64,000 bases of DNA from JACPNO01 sp963825405. GTDB taxonomy: Bacteria > Acidobacteriota > Terriglobia > Bryobacterales > Bryobacteraceae. Below the pieces are notes generated by a model. The model was not told the origin of the DNA. It was given only the letters and a program-made list of their open reading frames with translations, and did not search any database. The position numbers were made by a program, and so were the translations under genes. This document shows positions 46,689-55,689 of this stretch, piece after piece; positions within the stretch are counted from its first letter, which is position 1; every line of letters begins with the position of its first letter. The DNA lies in the NCBI GenBank assembly GCA_963825405.1, contig CAWGTB010000001.1, forward strand, positions 434,001 to 498,000. The letters are read 5' to 3'.

Positions 46689-48050
46689 ATGTATCGATCC
46701 GCCGTTTTACCGCTTTTGCCACTGGTCGCTGTTTCGCTTTGGGCTCAGGAGCCCGTCAGCTTCAACAAACAGCTCAGGCCCATCCTGGCGCGCAGTTGCC
46801 AAGGGTGCCACCAATCGACCAGCCGCCAGTCCGATCTCTCGCTGGCGAATTTTACGGACTTCAAAACCGGCGGCAAGAAAGGCGCGGCTTTTGTGCCGGG
46901 CAGTCCCGAGAAAAGTGTGGTGATCACCTATCTCACCGGTGAAGCGAAGCCGCAAATGCCGTTTGGCGGCAAGCCACTGGCGGACGATCAAATCGAGTTG
47001 TTCCGCCGCTGGATTCGCGAAGGCGCGAAAGATGATTCTCCACCCGATGCCGTGGAGACCGAAGTTGCCGGCGCACCTGCGGTGTATCAGGCCGCGCCCG
47101 TGATTACCGCCGTTGCGATTTCACCCGACGGCCAGACGATGGCGGTTTCCGGGTATCGCGAAATTCTGCTGCACAAAACCAGCGGCGGCATGATCGCGCG
47201 CCTGCCAGGGCTTTCGGATCGCATCCACAGCCTGGTGTTTTCGCCCGATGGGGCGACGCTGGCCGCAGTGGGCGGCAGCCCGGCGCGTTTCGGTGAACTG
47301 CAGATTTGGGATGTGGCCACGCGCAAGCAGAAGAAATCCGTCGTCGTCACCAGCGACACTTTGTTCGGCGCGTCTATCTCGCCCGACGGCACTCGGGTCG
47401 CTTTCGGCGGCGCCGATAAATCCATCCGCATTTACGACCTTGCGACCGGCAAAGAAATTCGCAAGATGGATCACCATGAGGATTGGGTGTTCGGGACCAT
47501 TTGGGGGGTGGACGGCAAGCGCCTGGTTTCGGTAAGCCGCGACCGCGCCGCCAAACTCACCGACTCTTCCACCGGCGCGTTCATCGAAAACGTCAACCTG
47601 CTTAAGGAAGCCCTCAGCGCCGTGGCCCGCCATCCCAAAAAAGACTGGGTGCTCATCGGCGGCGAAGAGCGCATTCCGTATCTCTATATGATGGACCGGC
47701 CGCGCGCTATGCGCATCGCCGACGATTCGACGCTAGTTCGCAAATTCGACAAGCAGGACGGCCCTATTCTGGCTCTGGCCATCAGTCCCGATGCCAAGCG
47801 CATTGCAGTCGGCAGCGCCATCGGCGACGTGAAGATTTACGATATCGAGACCGGCGACGAGATTGCGAAGTGCTCCGGCAATAAGGGCGGCATTTATACT
47901 GTGCAATTCTTTCCGGACAGCCAGCGGGTGGCCGCAGCGGGTTTTGACGGCACCGTCCGCGTCTACGATCTAACCGGGAAAATGGAGCAGGCCTTCGTGC
48001 CGGTGCCCATGGATCCGGCTAAATCCAAAGCCGTGGCCGGACTGAGATAG
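46689..48050 (+). CDS. Cytochrome c plus WD40 propeller protein, secreted
   Basis: 453 aa from the ATG at 46689, chosen because a signal peptide (LPLLPLVAVSLWAQ) follows; longer in-frame starts would bury it. A PSCyt1-type heme motif (CQGCH) and MPFGGKPL lie in the first 120 residues. The rest is a beta-propeller of WD40-like blades (ITAVAISPDGQTMAVSG, IHSLVFSPDGATLAAVGG, ILALAISPDAKRIAVGS, VRVYDLTG). Four bases before the PPC gene, so an operon. Confidence 0.85.
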   Translation: MYRSAVLPLLPLVAVSLWAQEPVSFNKQLRPILARSCQGCHQSTSRQSDLSLANFTDFKTGGKKGAAFVPGSPEKSVVITYLTGEAKPQMPFGGKPLADDQIELFRRWIREGAKDDSPPDAVETEVAGAPAVYQAAPVITAVAISPDGQTMAVSGYREILLHKTSGGMIARLPGLSDRIHSLVFSPDGATLAAVGGSPARFGELQIWDVATRKQKKSVVVTSDTLFGASISPDGTRVAFGGADKSIRIYDLATGKEIRKMDHHEDWVFGTIWGVDGKRLVSVSRDRAAKLTDSSTGAFIENVNLLKEALSAVARHPKKDWVLIGGEERIPYLYMMDRPRAMRIADDSTLVRKFDKQDGPILALAISPDAKRIAVGSAIGDVKIYDIETGDEIAKCSGNKGGIYTVQFFPDSQRVAAAGFDGTVRVYDLTGKMEQAFVPVPMDPAKSKAVAGLR

Positions 48051-48053
48051 AAC

Positions 48054-50444
48054 ATGATCAGACAGACACGAGTTCTGGCGATCGGACTGCTGGCAGCAGG
48101 ATGCGCGCTGCAAGCCGCCGTTCCGACACTGAAAGAACTTTCCCCGCGAGGCGCGCAGCGCGGCAAGACCATCACTCTGTATCTTCGCGGCGAAAATCTG
48201 ACCCAGGCGGCGCGCGTGCAGTCGACTTTACCCGGCGTGTTTTCCCGCTTGACGCTCACCAAGGATCCTTCGGCGGAATCCAACCTGGCGTCGATGGCGC
48301 CCAATTCATCACTGCCTTTCCTACTGACGTTGAAGAGCGATGCGCCGTCTGGCTTGTATCCCATTCGCGTCGTCTCCCCCGATGGCATATCCAACGTGCT
48401 GTTGTTCAGTGTGGGCGATTTGCCAGAAGTGGACGAAGCCGAATCTAAGAATCCCAAACTCTCGAACGACCAAGCCAAGGACGCCCAGCGCGTGGCCGTG
48501 CCGGTGACGATCAATGGCACGCTTGACGGACCCGCCGCCGACATCGACAACTACATCTTCACTGCGAAGGCAGGTCAAAAACTGGTGTTCGAAGTCGAGG
48601 CGCGGCGCGCGGGCTCAGCGGTCGACCCCGCCATTGAGATCTACGACGCCACCGGCCACGAATTGGTGAAGAACGATGACGGTCCCGGCTTGGGCGTGGA
48701 TGCGCGTCTTACCTACACATTTGCCAAAGCCGGCGACTATCGCGTCACGGTGCACGATTCCAAATTCAGCCAGCAATCGCAGAACTTCTATCGCCTGCAT
48801 ATTGGCCGCTACGACTACGCCGATGCCGTGTTCCCGCTGGGTTGGCGACGCGGCGAGCCGGTGGAGGCTTCGCTTTTTGGCGGCAATCTGGAACAACCGG
48901 TGAAAGTGTCGCCCGACGTCAGCGCCAAATCGGCTTCGGTTGGCGTGCGAGTCCCGGGATCGGCTAGCCTGCCGCTGCAGTTTGCGCTCAGCGATGCACC
49001 CGAAGTGCTGGTACCGGAATCCGGCGGCCCCATGGCCCTGGTTGAAGGCACCATCGTCAACGGCCGCATCGCCAAGCCTGCCGAGGTGGACAAGTTCACC
49101 CTCGCTGTGACGCCCGGGCAAAGCTGGGTGATCGATCTGGGTGGCGCCTCGCTCGGCACGACACGCCTGGACGCGCTAGTCACCGTCAATGACGAGAAGG
49201 GCAAGAAAATCGCGGTGGGCGACGATACCGATGGATTCGATTTGGCGCTGCCATTCACTGTGCCGAAAGACGTCCACCAAGTGACCGTATTAGTGGAGGA
49301 TTTGTTGAAGCGCGGCGGCCCGGCCTACAGCTATCGTTTGAAAGCGGCGCAGGCGCATCCGGATTTTACCGTCGATATCGCCACCCCGTTCCTGAACGTG
49401 CCAGCGGGCGGCACGGCGGCCATCAACGTGGATATTCAGCGCCGCGGCTACGACGGAGAAATCACGCTGGAATTGCAGGGTCTGCCGTCCGGATTTACCT
49501 GGGCAGGCGGACATGTAGTTTCCGAAGCCGCCGAGCAATCGTTCAACAATGAGAATGCCGGACGCAGGCGAGCGCGCAGCGTGATCACCGTCACCGCCGA
49601 TCCCGACCTCAAGCCAGTCGCAGCCGAGCTGACCATCGTCGCCGAAGCGGTTACGAAAGAAGGCGTCCTTCGCCGCACAGCCCGCGGCCCCGGCATGGTG
49701 ACGCCGGTTCGCGGCAACAACCAGAAAGCCGTCACGGCGCCCTGGCTGGATATGCAATTGCCGATCGCCGTTACGGCGGCGCTGCCGGTGAATCTGACCA
49801 GTCCAGTTCCGTTGGTTCGCATCGCGCAGGGTTTCGAATTTCCCATCGAGTACCAGGTCAAACGCGGCGCGACGATGAAAGGCGACGTGAAAGCCTATCA
49901 GCGAATTAACGCCGCCGTGGGGAATTTACGCATTCTGAAAGGCCCGCCGGGTAAGAATGCCGATAGCGGAGTTTTTTTGCTCAACACCAACTTTGCCTCG
50001 CCGGTCAGTATTTTCGACGCTACCGTGCAGGCGGATGTGGAAATCGACGGCAAGACGGAAACCATCTACTCGCCCACGATCGTGGTCCAGATCGTGCCCG
50101 GCTATGAAGTGCAGTTGCAGAAAAATAACATGGAAGTGACGCCGGGCGGCAAGGTCGCTGTCTCCGGCAAAGTGCGGCGCGAACCTACTTTTGAAGGAGG
50201 CGCCATAAAAGTCCAGGTGGAGGATCTGCCGGATGGCGTGAAATGTCCGATGGTGGAAGTTTCCGCCGATCAAACGGAGTTCACGCTGGCGTGCGAAGCC
50301 GCGGCCGGGGCCAAGCCAGGTACGTTCCCGGTGCGTATCTCTTCCACGGCGCCCGATACGGGGCGTAAGAACAAGGCTGATTACAAAATCGCGGATTTGG
50401 ACGGTAAACTGGTGATAACCGGGGCAACCCGCGCGTCACAGTGA
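48054..50444 (+). CDS. Large secreted protein with PPC (pre-peptidase C-terminal) domains
   Basis: 796 aa. Signal peptide (VLAIGLLAAGCALQA), an IPT-like domain (LKELSPRGAQRGKTITLYLRG), then PPC domains with the motif GTLDGPAADIDNYIFTAKAGQKLVFEVEA and DARLTYTFAKAGDYRVTVHD, and more beta modules to the end. No peptidase domain. PPC proteins of this size accompany DUF1549 cytochromes in Planctomycetes and Solibacter and are thought to be surface-exposed adhesins or binding proteins. Confidence 0.82.
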   Translation: MIRQTRVLAIGLLAAGCALQAAVPTLKELSPRGAQRGKTITLYLRGENLTQAARVQSTLPGVFSRLTLTKDPSAESNLASMAPNSSLPFLLTLKSDAPSGLYPIRVVSPDGISNVLLFSVGDLPEVDEAESKNPKLSNDQAKDAQRVAVPVTINGTLDGPAADIDNYIFTAKAGQKLVFEVEARRAGSAVDPAIEIYDATGHELVKNDDGPGLGVDARLTYTFAKAGDYRVTVHDSKFSQQSQNFYRLHIGRYDYADAVFPLGWRRGEPVEASLFGGNLEQPVKVSPDVSAKSASVGVRVPGSASLPLQFALSDAPEVLVPESGGPMALVEGTIVNGRIAKPAEVDKFTLAVTPGQSWVIDLGGASLGTTRLDALVTVNDEKGKKIAVGDDTDGFDLALPFTVPKDVHQVTVLVEDLLKRGGPAYSYRLKAAQAHPDFTVDIATPFLNVPAGGTAAINVDIQRRGYDGEITLELQGLPSGFTWAGGHVVSEAAEQSFNNENAGRRRARSVITVTADPDLKPVAAELTIVAEAVTKEGVLRRTARGPGMVTPVRGNNQKAVTAPWLDMQLPIAVTAALPVNLTSPVPLVRIAQGFEFPIEYQVKRGATMKGDVKAYQRINAAVGNLRILKGPPGKNADSGVFLLNTNFASPVSIFDATVQADVEIDGKTETIYSPTIVVQIVPGYEVQLQKNNMEVTPGGKVAVSGKVRREPTFEGGAIKVQVEDLPDGVKCPMVEVSADQTEFTLACEAAAGAKPGTFPVRISSTAPDTGRKNKADYKIADLDGKLVITGATRASQ

Positions 50445-50460
50445 TCGAGGGAAAAGGGCA

Positions 50461-52629
50461 ATGCGGAAACATCTCTTACTTCTAGCGGTAGCCGTTTCGG
50501 GAAGTGTTGCGGCCTATGGCGCCGAAACCAAGATCAGTTTCGTCAAGGACGTGATGCCTATCCTCAACCGGGTTGGCTGCACGCAGGGTACCTGCCACGG
50601 GGCGGCGAAAGGCAAGGGAGGGTTCAAACTTTCCCTGCGCGGCTACGATCCCGAGTACGATTACCGCGCGCTCATTCAGGATCTCTCCGGCCGGCGCTTC
50701 AACCGCACCGATCCCGGCCGCAGCCTGATGCTGCTCAAGCCCACGCAACAGATTCCGCACGGCGGTGGGCAGCGCTTTGAAGTGGATTCCGCGTATTACA
50801 AGATCATCAAGCAGTGGATCGAAGAAGGCACCGATTTCGGCGACCCGGTCGCGGCCCAGATCTCCAAGCTCGAAGTCACGCCGCCCGAAGTGCTGATGAA
50901 CAAACCCGGCGGCGAGCAGCAGTTCAAGGTTGTGGCGCATTACGCCGACAACTCCACGCGCGACGTCAGCAAGGAAACGGTTTTCTCCAGCAACACGCCG
51001 ACCATCGCCGAAATTTCCGACAGCGGTAATCTGAAGGCAGTGCGCAAGGGCGAAGCGGCTATGCTGATTCGCTACGAGGGCAAGCTGGCCGTGGTCAACG
51101 TGACCATTCTGAACGACAAGCCCGGCTTTAAATTCCCCGTCGTCGCCGAGAACAATTACATCGACAAATTCATCAACGCCAAACTCGAGCGCGTGCACCT
51201 GACGCCAGCCGATTTGACCACCGATGCCGAGTTTCTGCGCCGCATTTCTTACGATCTAATCGGCCTGCCGCCAACCGTCGAAGAGACCCAGGCGTTTCTG
51301 GCTGACAAGACCGACAACCGCGTGAAGCGCGCCAAGATGATCGACAAGCTGATGGCGCGGCCGGAATTCATCGACCACTGGGCAGTGAAGTGGAGCGACC
51401 TGCTGCAGGTGAATCGCAATCGTCTGGGCGATAAAGGCATGTGGGCTTTCCGCGAATGGATTCGCGAATCGCTGGCCAGCAACAAGCCCTGGGACAAGAT
51501 GACGCGTGAGCTGATAACCGCCCGCGGCAGCACGTTCCAAAATCCGCCGGCGAACTATTTCCGCTTTACGCGCGATCCCAAACTGGCGATGGAGACCACC
51601 ACCCAATTGTTTCTGGGCGTACGCATGGTCTGCGCGCAGTGCCACGACCATCCGTTCGAGAAGTGGACCCAGAACCAGTATTTTCAGTTGACGGCATTCT
51701 TCGGCGGCGTCGGCATTAAGGACGGCACCGACAGCGCCGAGGAAATCATCTACGACAAGCGCGACGACAACGAGATCAAGCATCCCAAAGACGGGCGCAT
51801 CATGCACGCCAAGTTCCTGTTCGGCGGCGAGAAGCTCGCCCCGCGCGAGACCGATCTGCGCGACAGCCTGGCGGATTGGCTCACTTCGCCGCAAAACGAG
51901 CTGTTTGCCAAGTCCATGGCCAATCGCATGTGGAGCTACTTCTTTGGCCGCGGCATCATCGATCCGGTGGACGACATTCGCGCCAGCAACCCGCCGTCGA
52001 ATCCGCAGCTGCTCGACGCGCTCACCAAAGATTTTCTGGATCACAATTTCGACCTGCGCTACCTGATGCGCACCATCGTCAACTCGCGCACCTATCAGTT
52101 GAGCTTCCGCAGCAACGAGTGGAATGCCGACGACGAAATCAATTTTTCGCATGCTTCGCCGCGCCGTCTGGGCGCCGAGGAATTATTCGACGGCATCTAT
52201 CTCGCTACCGGCAGCAAGCCTTTCTTCAAGGAAGTGCCGCGGGATTTCAGCGCCGATCAGCTTCCCGATCCGAATATCGGCCTGGGCGGTTTCCTCGATT
52301 TGTTCGGCCGGCCGGAGCGGCAAACCAGTTGTGAATGCGAGCGGCGTACCGACGTGAGCCTGGTGCAGGCGCTTAGCTTGGTCAACGGTGGAACCATTGC
52401 CGATGCCGTGGCCGACGAAAAAGGCCGCATCGCGCAGCTGGTGCTGCAGGGCGCATCCGACCGCAAGATTGTCGAAGCGCTGTACCTGGCCGCCCTCAAC
52501 CGGCCGCCGGAGCCGCGCGAAATCGATCTGGCGCAGACCTATCTGGCTCGCGGCATGAATCGGACGGAGCGCGCGCAAGACCTGCTCTGGGCGCTGCTGA
52601 ACAGCAACGCATTTTTGTTTAACCGCTAA
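50461..52629 (+). CDS. DUF1549/DUF1553 planctomycete-type cytochrome protein
   Basis: 722 aa, signal peptide MRKHLLLLAVAVSGSVAAYG. Domains: PSCyt1-like N-terminal with the motif CTQGTCHG, a Big-2-like insert (VLMNKPGGEQQFKVVAHYADNS), DUF1549 (FINAKLERVHLTPADLTTDAEFLRRISYDLIG), a second motif CAQCHDHPFEKW and C-terminal DUF1553 (NELFAKSMANRMWSYFFGRG, SLVNGGTIADAVA). Third gene of the operon. Unlike the 9.2 kb locus, no DUF1501 partner follows. Confidence 0.9.
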   Translation: MRKHLLLLAVAVSGSVAAYGAETKISFVKDVMPILNRVGCTQGTCHGAAKGKGGFKLSLRGYDPEYDYRALIQDLSGRRFNRTDPGRSLMLLKPTQQIPHGGGQRFEVDSAYYKIIKQWIEEGTDFGDPVAAQISKLEVTPPEVLMNKPGGEQQFKVVAHYADNSTRDVSKETVFSSNTPTIAEISDSGNLKAVRKGEAAMLIRYEGKLAVVNVTILNDKPGFKFPVVAENNYIDKFINAKLERVHLTPADLTTDAEFLRRISYDLIGLPPTVEETQAFLADKTDNRVKRAKMIDKLMARPEFIDHWAVKWSDLLQVNRNRLGDKGMWAFREWIRESLASNKPWDKMTRELITARGSTFQNPPANYFRFTRDPKLAMETTTQLFLGVRMVCAQCHDHPFEKWTQNQYFQLTAFFGGVGIKDGTDSAEEIIYDKRDDNEIKHPKDGRIMHAKFLFGGEKLAPRETDLRDSLADWLTSPQNELFAKSMANRMWSYFFGRGIIDPVDDIRASNPPSNPQLLDALTKDFLDHNFDLRYLMRTIVNSRTYQLSFRSNEWNADDEINFSHASPRRLGAEELFDGIYLATGSKPFFKEVPRDFSADQLPDPNIGLGGFLDLFGRPERQTSCECERRTDVSLVQALSLVNGGTIADAVADEKGRIAQLVLQGASDRKIVEALYLAALNRPPEPREIDLAQTYLARGMNRTERAQDLLWALLNSNAFLFNR

Positions 52630-52643
52630 AACCTTTCACAGAG

Positions 52644-52668
52644 GGCAGGTCGGGGACCTGCCCCACTT
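52644..52668 (+). repeat. Family B repeat, single arm
   Basis: Identical to the right arm of the 17527 element (GGCAGGTCGGGGACCTGCC plus CCACTT). Lies 15 bases after the DUF1549 stop. Confidence 0.85.
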
Positions 52669-52698
52669 GCCTTGCGGCGTGATAGAATTCCCGCTGCT

Positions 52699-53475
52699 AT
52701 GTCCAAAAATCTTCTTGCGGAAGTGATGGCCGAGTTTCTCGGCACGCTCGTACTCGTTCTTCTGGGTAACGGCGTTGTAGCGATGGTAGTTCTGTTTAGC
52801 ACGGGTGCGCCGGGCGAAGTCGTGCACGGCGGATTCACCAACATCACCTTCGGTTGGGGCCTGGGCGTCACCATGGGCGTGTATCTGGCCGGCAAGATTT
52901 CCGGCGCGCATCTGAACCCGGCCGTTACCATTGCGCTCGCCATCTATCGCGACTTTCCCTGGCGCAAGACCGTGCCGTACATCGTGGCACAAGTTGCCGG
53001 CGGATTCTGCGCAGCCGGTCTGGTGTTCTGGAATTATCTACCGGCCTTTCGCGCTATGGATCCGATGCTGGAGAAGACTGCCGGTGTTTTCAGCACGTTT
53101 CCCACGTATCCGCAGATGCCTTCCGCCGGGTTGTTGGATCAAACGATCGGCACCGCGATTCTGATGCTCATGATTCTGGCGCTTACCGACAATCGGAATC
53201 AGCCGATCGGCGCGAACCTGACGCCGGTGCTGATTGGCGCGGTGGTGGTGGCGATCGGCATGTCCTTCGGCGGGCTGCACGGTTACGCGATCAACCCGGC
53301 GCGCGATTTTGGGCCGCGCCTGTTTACCGTCGTCGCCGGCTTCAAGAACAACGGGCTCACCGACGGCAGCATGGTTTTCTGGGTACCGATTGTCGGGCCG
53401 ATTCTGGGTGCGATTCTGGGCGCGGCGGCGTATGACGTCGGCATCCGGCGATTCCTGCCGGCCGCCGGAAAATAG
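52699..53475 (+). CDS. glpF: Glycerol uptake facilitator / aquaglyceroporin (MIP family)
   Basis: 258 aa with six membrane helices and the two NPA half-helix motifs: SGAHLNPAVT and HGYAINPARDFGPR. Asp after NPAR is the glycerol-facilitator signature. It conducts glycerol or small polyols across the inner membrane. No glycerol kinase is adjacent. Confidence 0.92.
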   Translation: MSKNLLAEVMAEFLGTLVLVLLGNGVVAMVVLFSTGAPGEVVHGGFTNITFGWGLGVTMGVYLAGKISGAHLNPAVTIALAIYRDFPWRKTVPYIVAQVAGGFCAAGLVFWNYLPAFRAMDPMLEKTAGVFSTFPTYPQMPSAGLLDQTIGTAILMLMILALTDNRNQPIGANLTPVLIGAVVVAIGMSFGGLHGYAINPARDFGPRLFTVVAGFKNNGLTDGSMVFWVPIVGPILGAILGAAAYDVGIRRFLPAAGK

Positions 53476-53479
53476 TGGC

Positions 53480-53980
53480 CTACCGCTTCCGCGGAATCGA
53501 TAACGATTTCCAATCCGCCGCTTGAAAGTGTTTCGCCAGAAACACGATCTGGCCGATGTGCTGCGCGTAATGCGCGATCTGCCGGCTGATGGCCTGCATC
53601 ACTGAATGCGGCTCGGCGCGGATGGTGACCGTGCGCGCCAGATCGGCGTCAGAAAGCGGCTCGAGCGCGCGAAAAACATATTGCCAGCCGGCTTCCCACA
53701 TGTACATGATCTCGGCGCGAGTCGCCGGCGGCGTTTCGAATTCTCCATCACGCTGACGGTCCGGCTTTTCGCCGTCGGTGGTCAGGAAATCGGTCCAGCG
53801 CGAGCGCATGTTGCCCGCCATGTGCTTGACGAGCGTGGCGATGGAATTGGATTCCGGATCGAGTACCTGCGTGAGCTGCGCATCGGTGACTTGCGCCATC
53901 GCTCGCTCGGCCAGCGACTTGTATTGGCGCAGCACGGCCAGCGAATCGGCCAGATAGGAAGTAGTGAACTGATGTGCCAT
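53480..53980 (-). CDS. DinB-like DUF1572 protein
   Basis: 166 aa. Typical DUF1572/DinB: DPESNSIATLVKHMAGNMRSRWTDFLTTDGEK and a C-terminal SRQIAHYAQHIGQIVFLAKHF. Three His positions match the DinB metal site. Function unknown; 11 bases separate it from the divergent ligase gene. Confidence 0.82.
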   Translation of the reverse strand: MAHQFTTSYLADSLAVLRQYKSLAERAMAQVTDAQLTQVLDPESNSIATLVKHMAGNMRSRWTDFLTTDGEKPDRQRDGEFETPPATRAEIMYMWEAGWQYVFRALEPLSDADLARTVTIRAEPHSVMQAISRQIAHYAQHIGQIVFLAKHFQAADWKSLSIPRKR

Positions 53981-53991
53981 AAGTAGATTGT

Positions 53992-55632
53992 ATGCGCCGC
54001 TTTGCGGAGGCGGGCGAAGCCGTCGGGAGCACTTCGAGCAAGAAGGAAAAAGTGCGCCTGGTCAGCGAATATCTAAAGTCGCTGCCGCTCGACGATGCCG
54101 CCCGCGCCGCGGTTTTTTTCTGCGGCCGTGCTTTTCCACGCTGCGCCGAGACAGTGCTCGCGGCAGGCGGCTCGATGATTTGGGAAGCGGTCACGCACCT
54201 TGCCGGTGCTACCCCAGGCGGCATGGAGGCCGTGTATCGCAAGCACGGCGATCTGGGCGCAATGGCGGAAGAACTACTGGCGAACGCCCCGGTCACCAGT
54301 ACGCTTTCGCTTGCGGATGTGGCGTCGGCTTTTCAAAAGCTGGCGGACACGCGCCTCCCTGCCGCCAAGCGCACCGTGCTGCAGGAATTGCTCAGCCGCG
54401 CCGATGCCCTCACCGCGAAATACATCATCAAGATCATGACCGGCGATCTGCGCATCGGCCTCAAGGAAAGTCTGGTGGAGGAGGCGATTGCGCGCGCTTT
54501 CGATCAACCGCCCGACGCCGTCCGGCGCGCCAACATGCTCACCGGCGACATCGGCACGGCGTTGCGCATGGCCGCTGCAGGCACTTTGGCTGACGCCAGG
54601 CTGCGCCTGTTCCAACCCATCAGCTTCATGCTGGCGTCACCGGTCGAGTCCGCCGCTGAAGCGCTGGCGCAGTTTCCGCAAGGCGCGCTCATGGAGGACA
54701 AATACGATGGCATCCGCGCGCAAGTCCACAAGAGCGGCGGCGTGGTGCGCATGTTTTCCCGCACGCTGGATGAGATCGTCGAGTTCTTCGAGCTGATGGA
54801 ACCGCTGTCCGCCCTGCCGGGCGATTTTGTTCTGGATGGCGAAGTAGTGGCGTGGCGAGACGGCCGCGCGCTTCCGTTCACGGAGTTGCAGCAACGCCTC
54901 GGGCGCAAACAGCCGGAGTTGTGGCTGCCGCTCGAAATTCCAGTGAGCTTCGTGGCGTTCGATCTGCTGTACGCGGATGGCGAACCGCAGCTTGACCGGC
55001 CGCTGGCGGAACGCCGCGTTCTTTTGCAAAAAATTCTGGCACGCGCCGAAGCCCCGGCCGTGCAACTGGCGCAGACTGTATCGTCCAATTCGCCCGCGGC
55101 GCTGGAGACTGCCTTCGCCGCTGCGCTCGCCCGTGGCAATGAGGGCGTCATGATCAAAGATCCGGCTTCTCTCTATCTGCCGGGCCGACGCGGCCGCTGG
55201 TGGCTCAAATGGAAGCAGCCGCTGGCCACTCTCGACGTTGTGGTCACAGCGGTCGAATACGGCCACGGCAAACGTCACCACGTGCTCTCCGATTTCACTT
55301 TCGCGGTGCGCGGCAAGGATGGGCTGGTCAATATCGGCAAGGCGTTCACCGGCTTGACCGACGAAGAAATTCGGCGCCTCACGCAATATTTCCTGGAGCA
55401 TACGATTACGGACCAAGGCTTCCGCAGGACGGTCGAGCCTAACGTCGTCATCGAAGTGGCGTTCAACAATATCCAGCAATCCGCCCGGCACGACAGCGGT
55501 TACGCGCTGCGCTTTCCGCGCATCGTGCGACTGCGTCCTGACAAATCTGCGGAAGAGATCGATACCATCGAGCGCGTGCGGGAATTGTTCGAAAAGCAAA
55601 GCGGGCCAGGTTCCCGGCCTGCCAAACAATAA
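53992..55632 (+). CDS. ATP-dependent DNA ligase (archaeal/LigB type)
   Basis: 546 aa, intact. N-terminal DNA-binding domain (RTVLQELLSRADALTAKYIIKIMTGDLRIGLKE), adenylation domain with the catalytic Lys in LMEDKYDGIRAQVH, then FVLDGEVVA, EGVMIKDPASLY, WWLKWKQPL, and an OB-fold ending RFPRIVRLRPDK. It seals nicks using ATP and is distinct from LigD. The last dozen codons (KQSGPGSRPAKQ) come from the flanking family B repeat. Confidence 0.92.
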   Translation: MRRFAEAGEAVGSTSSKKEKVRLVSEYLKSLPLDDAARAAVFFCGRAFPRCAETVLAAGGSMIWEAVTHLAGATPGGMEAVYRKHGDLGAMAEELLANAPVTSTLSLADVASAFQKLADTRLPAAKRTVLQELLSRADALTAKYIIKIMTGDLRIGLKESLVEEAIARAFDQPPDAVRRANMLTGDIGTALRMAAAGTLADARLRLFQPISFMLASPVESAAEALAQFPQGALMEDKYDGIRAQVHKSGGVVRMFSRTLDEIVEFFELMEPLSALPGDFVLDGEVVAWRDGRALPFTELQQRLGRKQPELWLPLEIPVSFVAFDLLYADGEPQLDRPLAERRVLLQKILARAEAPAVQLAQTVSSNSPAALETAFAAALARGNEGVMIKDPASLYLPGRRGRWWLKWKQPLATLDVVVTAVEYGHGKRHHVLSDFTFAVRGKDGLVNIGKAFTGLTDEEIRRLTQYFLEHTITDQGFRRTVEPNVVIEVAFNNIQQSARHDSGYALRFPRIVRLRPDKSAEEIDTIERVRELFEKQSGPGSRPAKQ

Positions 55633-55660
55633 AACGGCAGGTCGGCGACCTGCCCCACTT
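55598..55660. repeat. Family B repeat with degenerate left arm
   Basis: The right arm at 55636-55660 differs from the 17566 arm by one base (GGCGACC for GGGGACC). The left arm at 55598-55623 is an imperfect inverted copy and lies inside the ligase reading frame, encoding its C-terminal residues. Confidence 0.8.
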
Positions 55661-55689
55661 ACTTCGGAAAGTAGAGTATCCTTTCGGCC

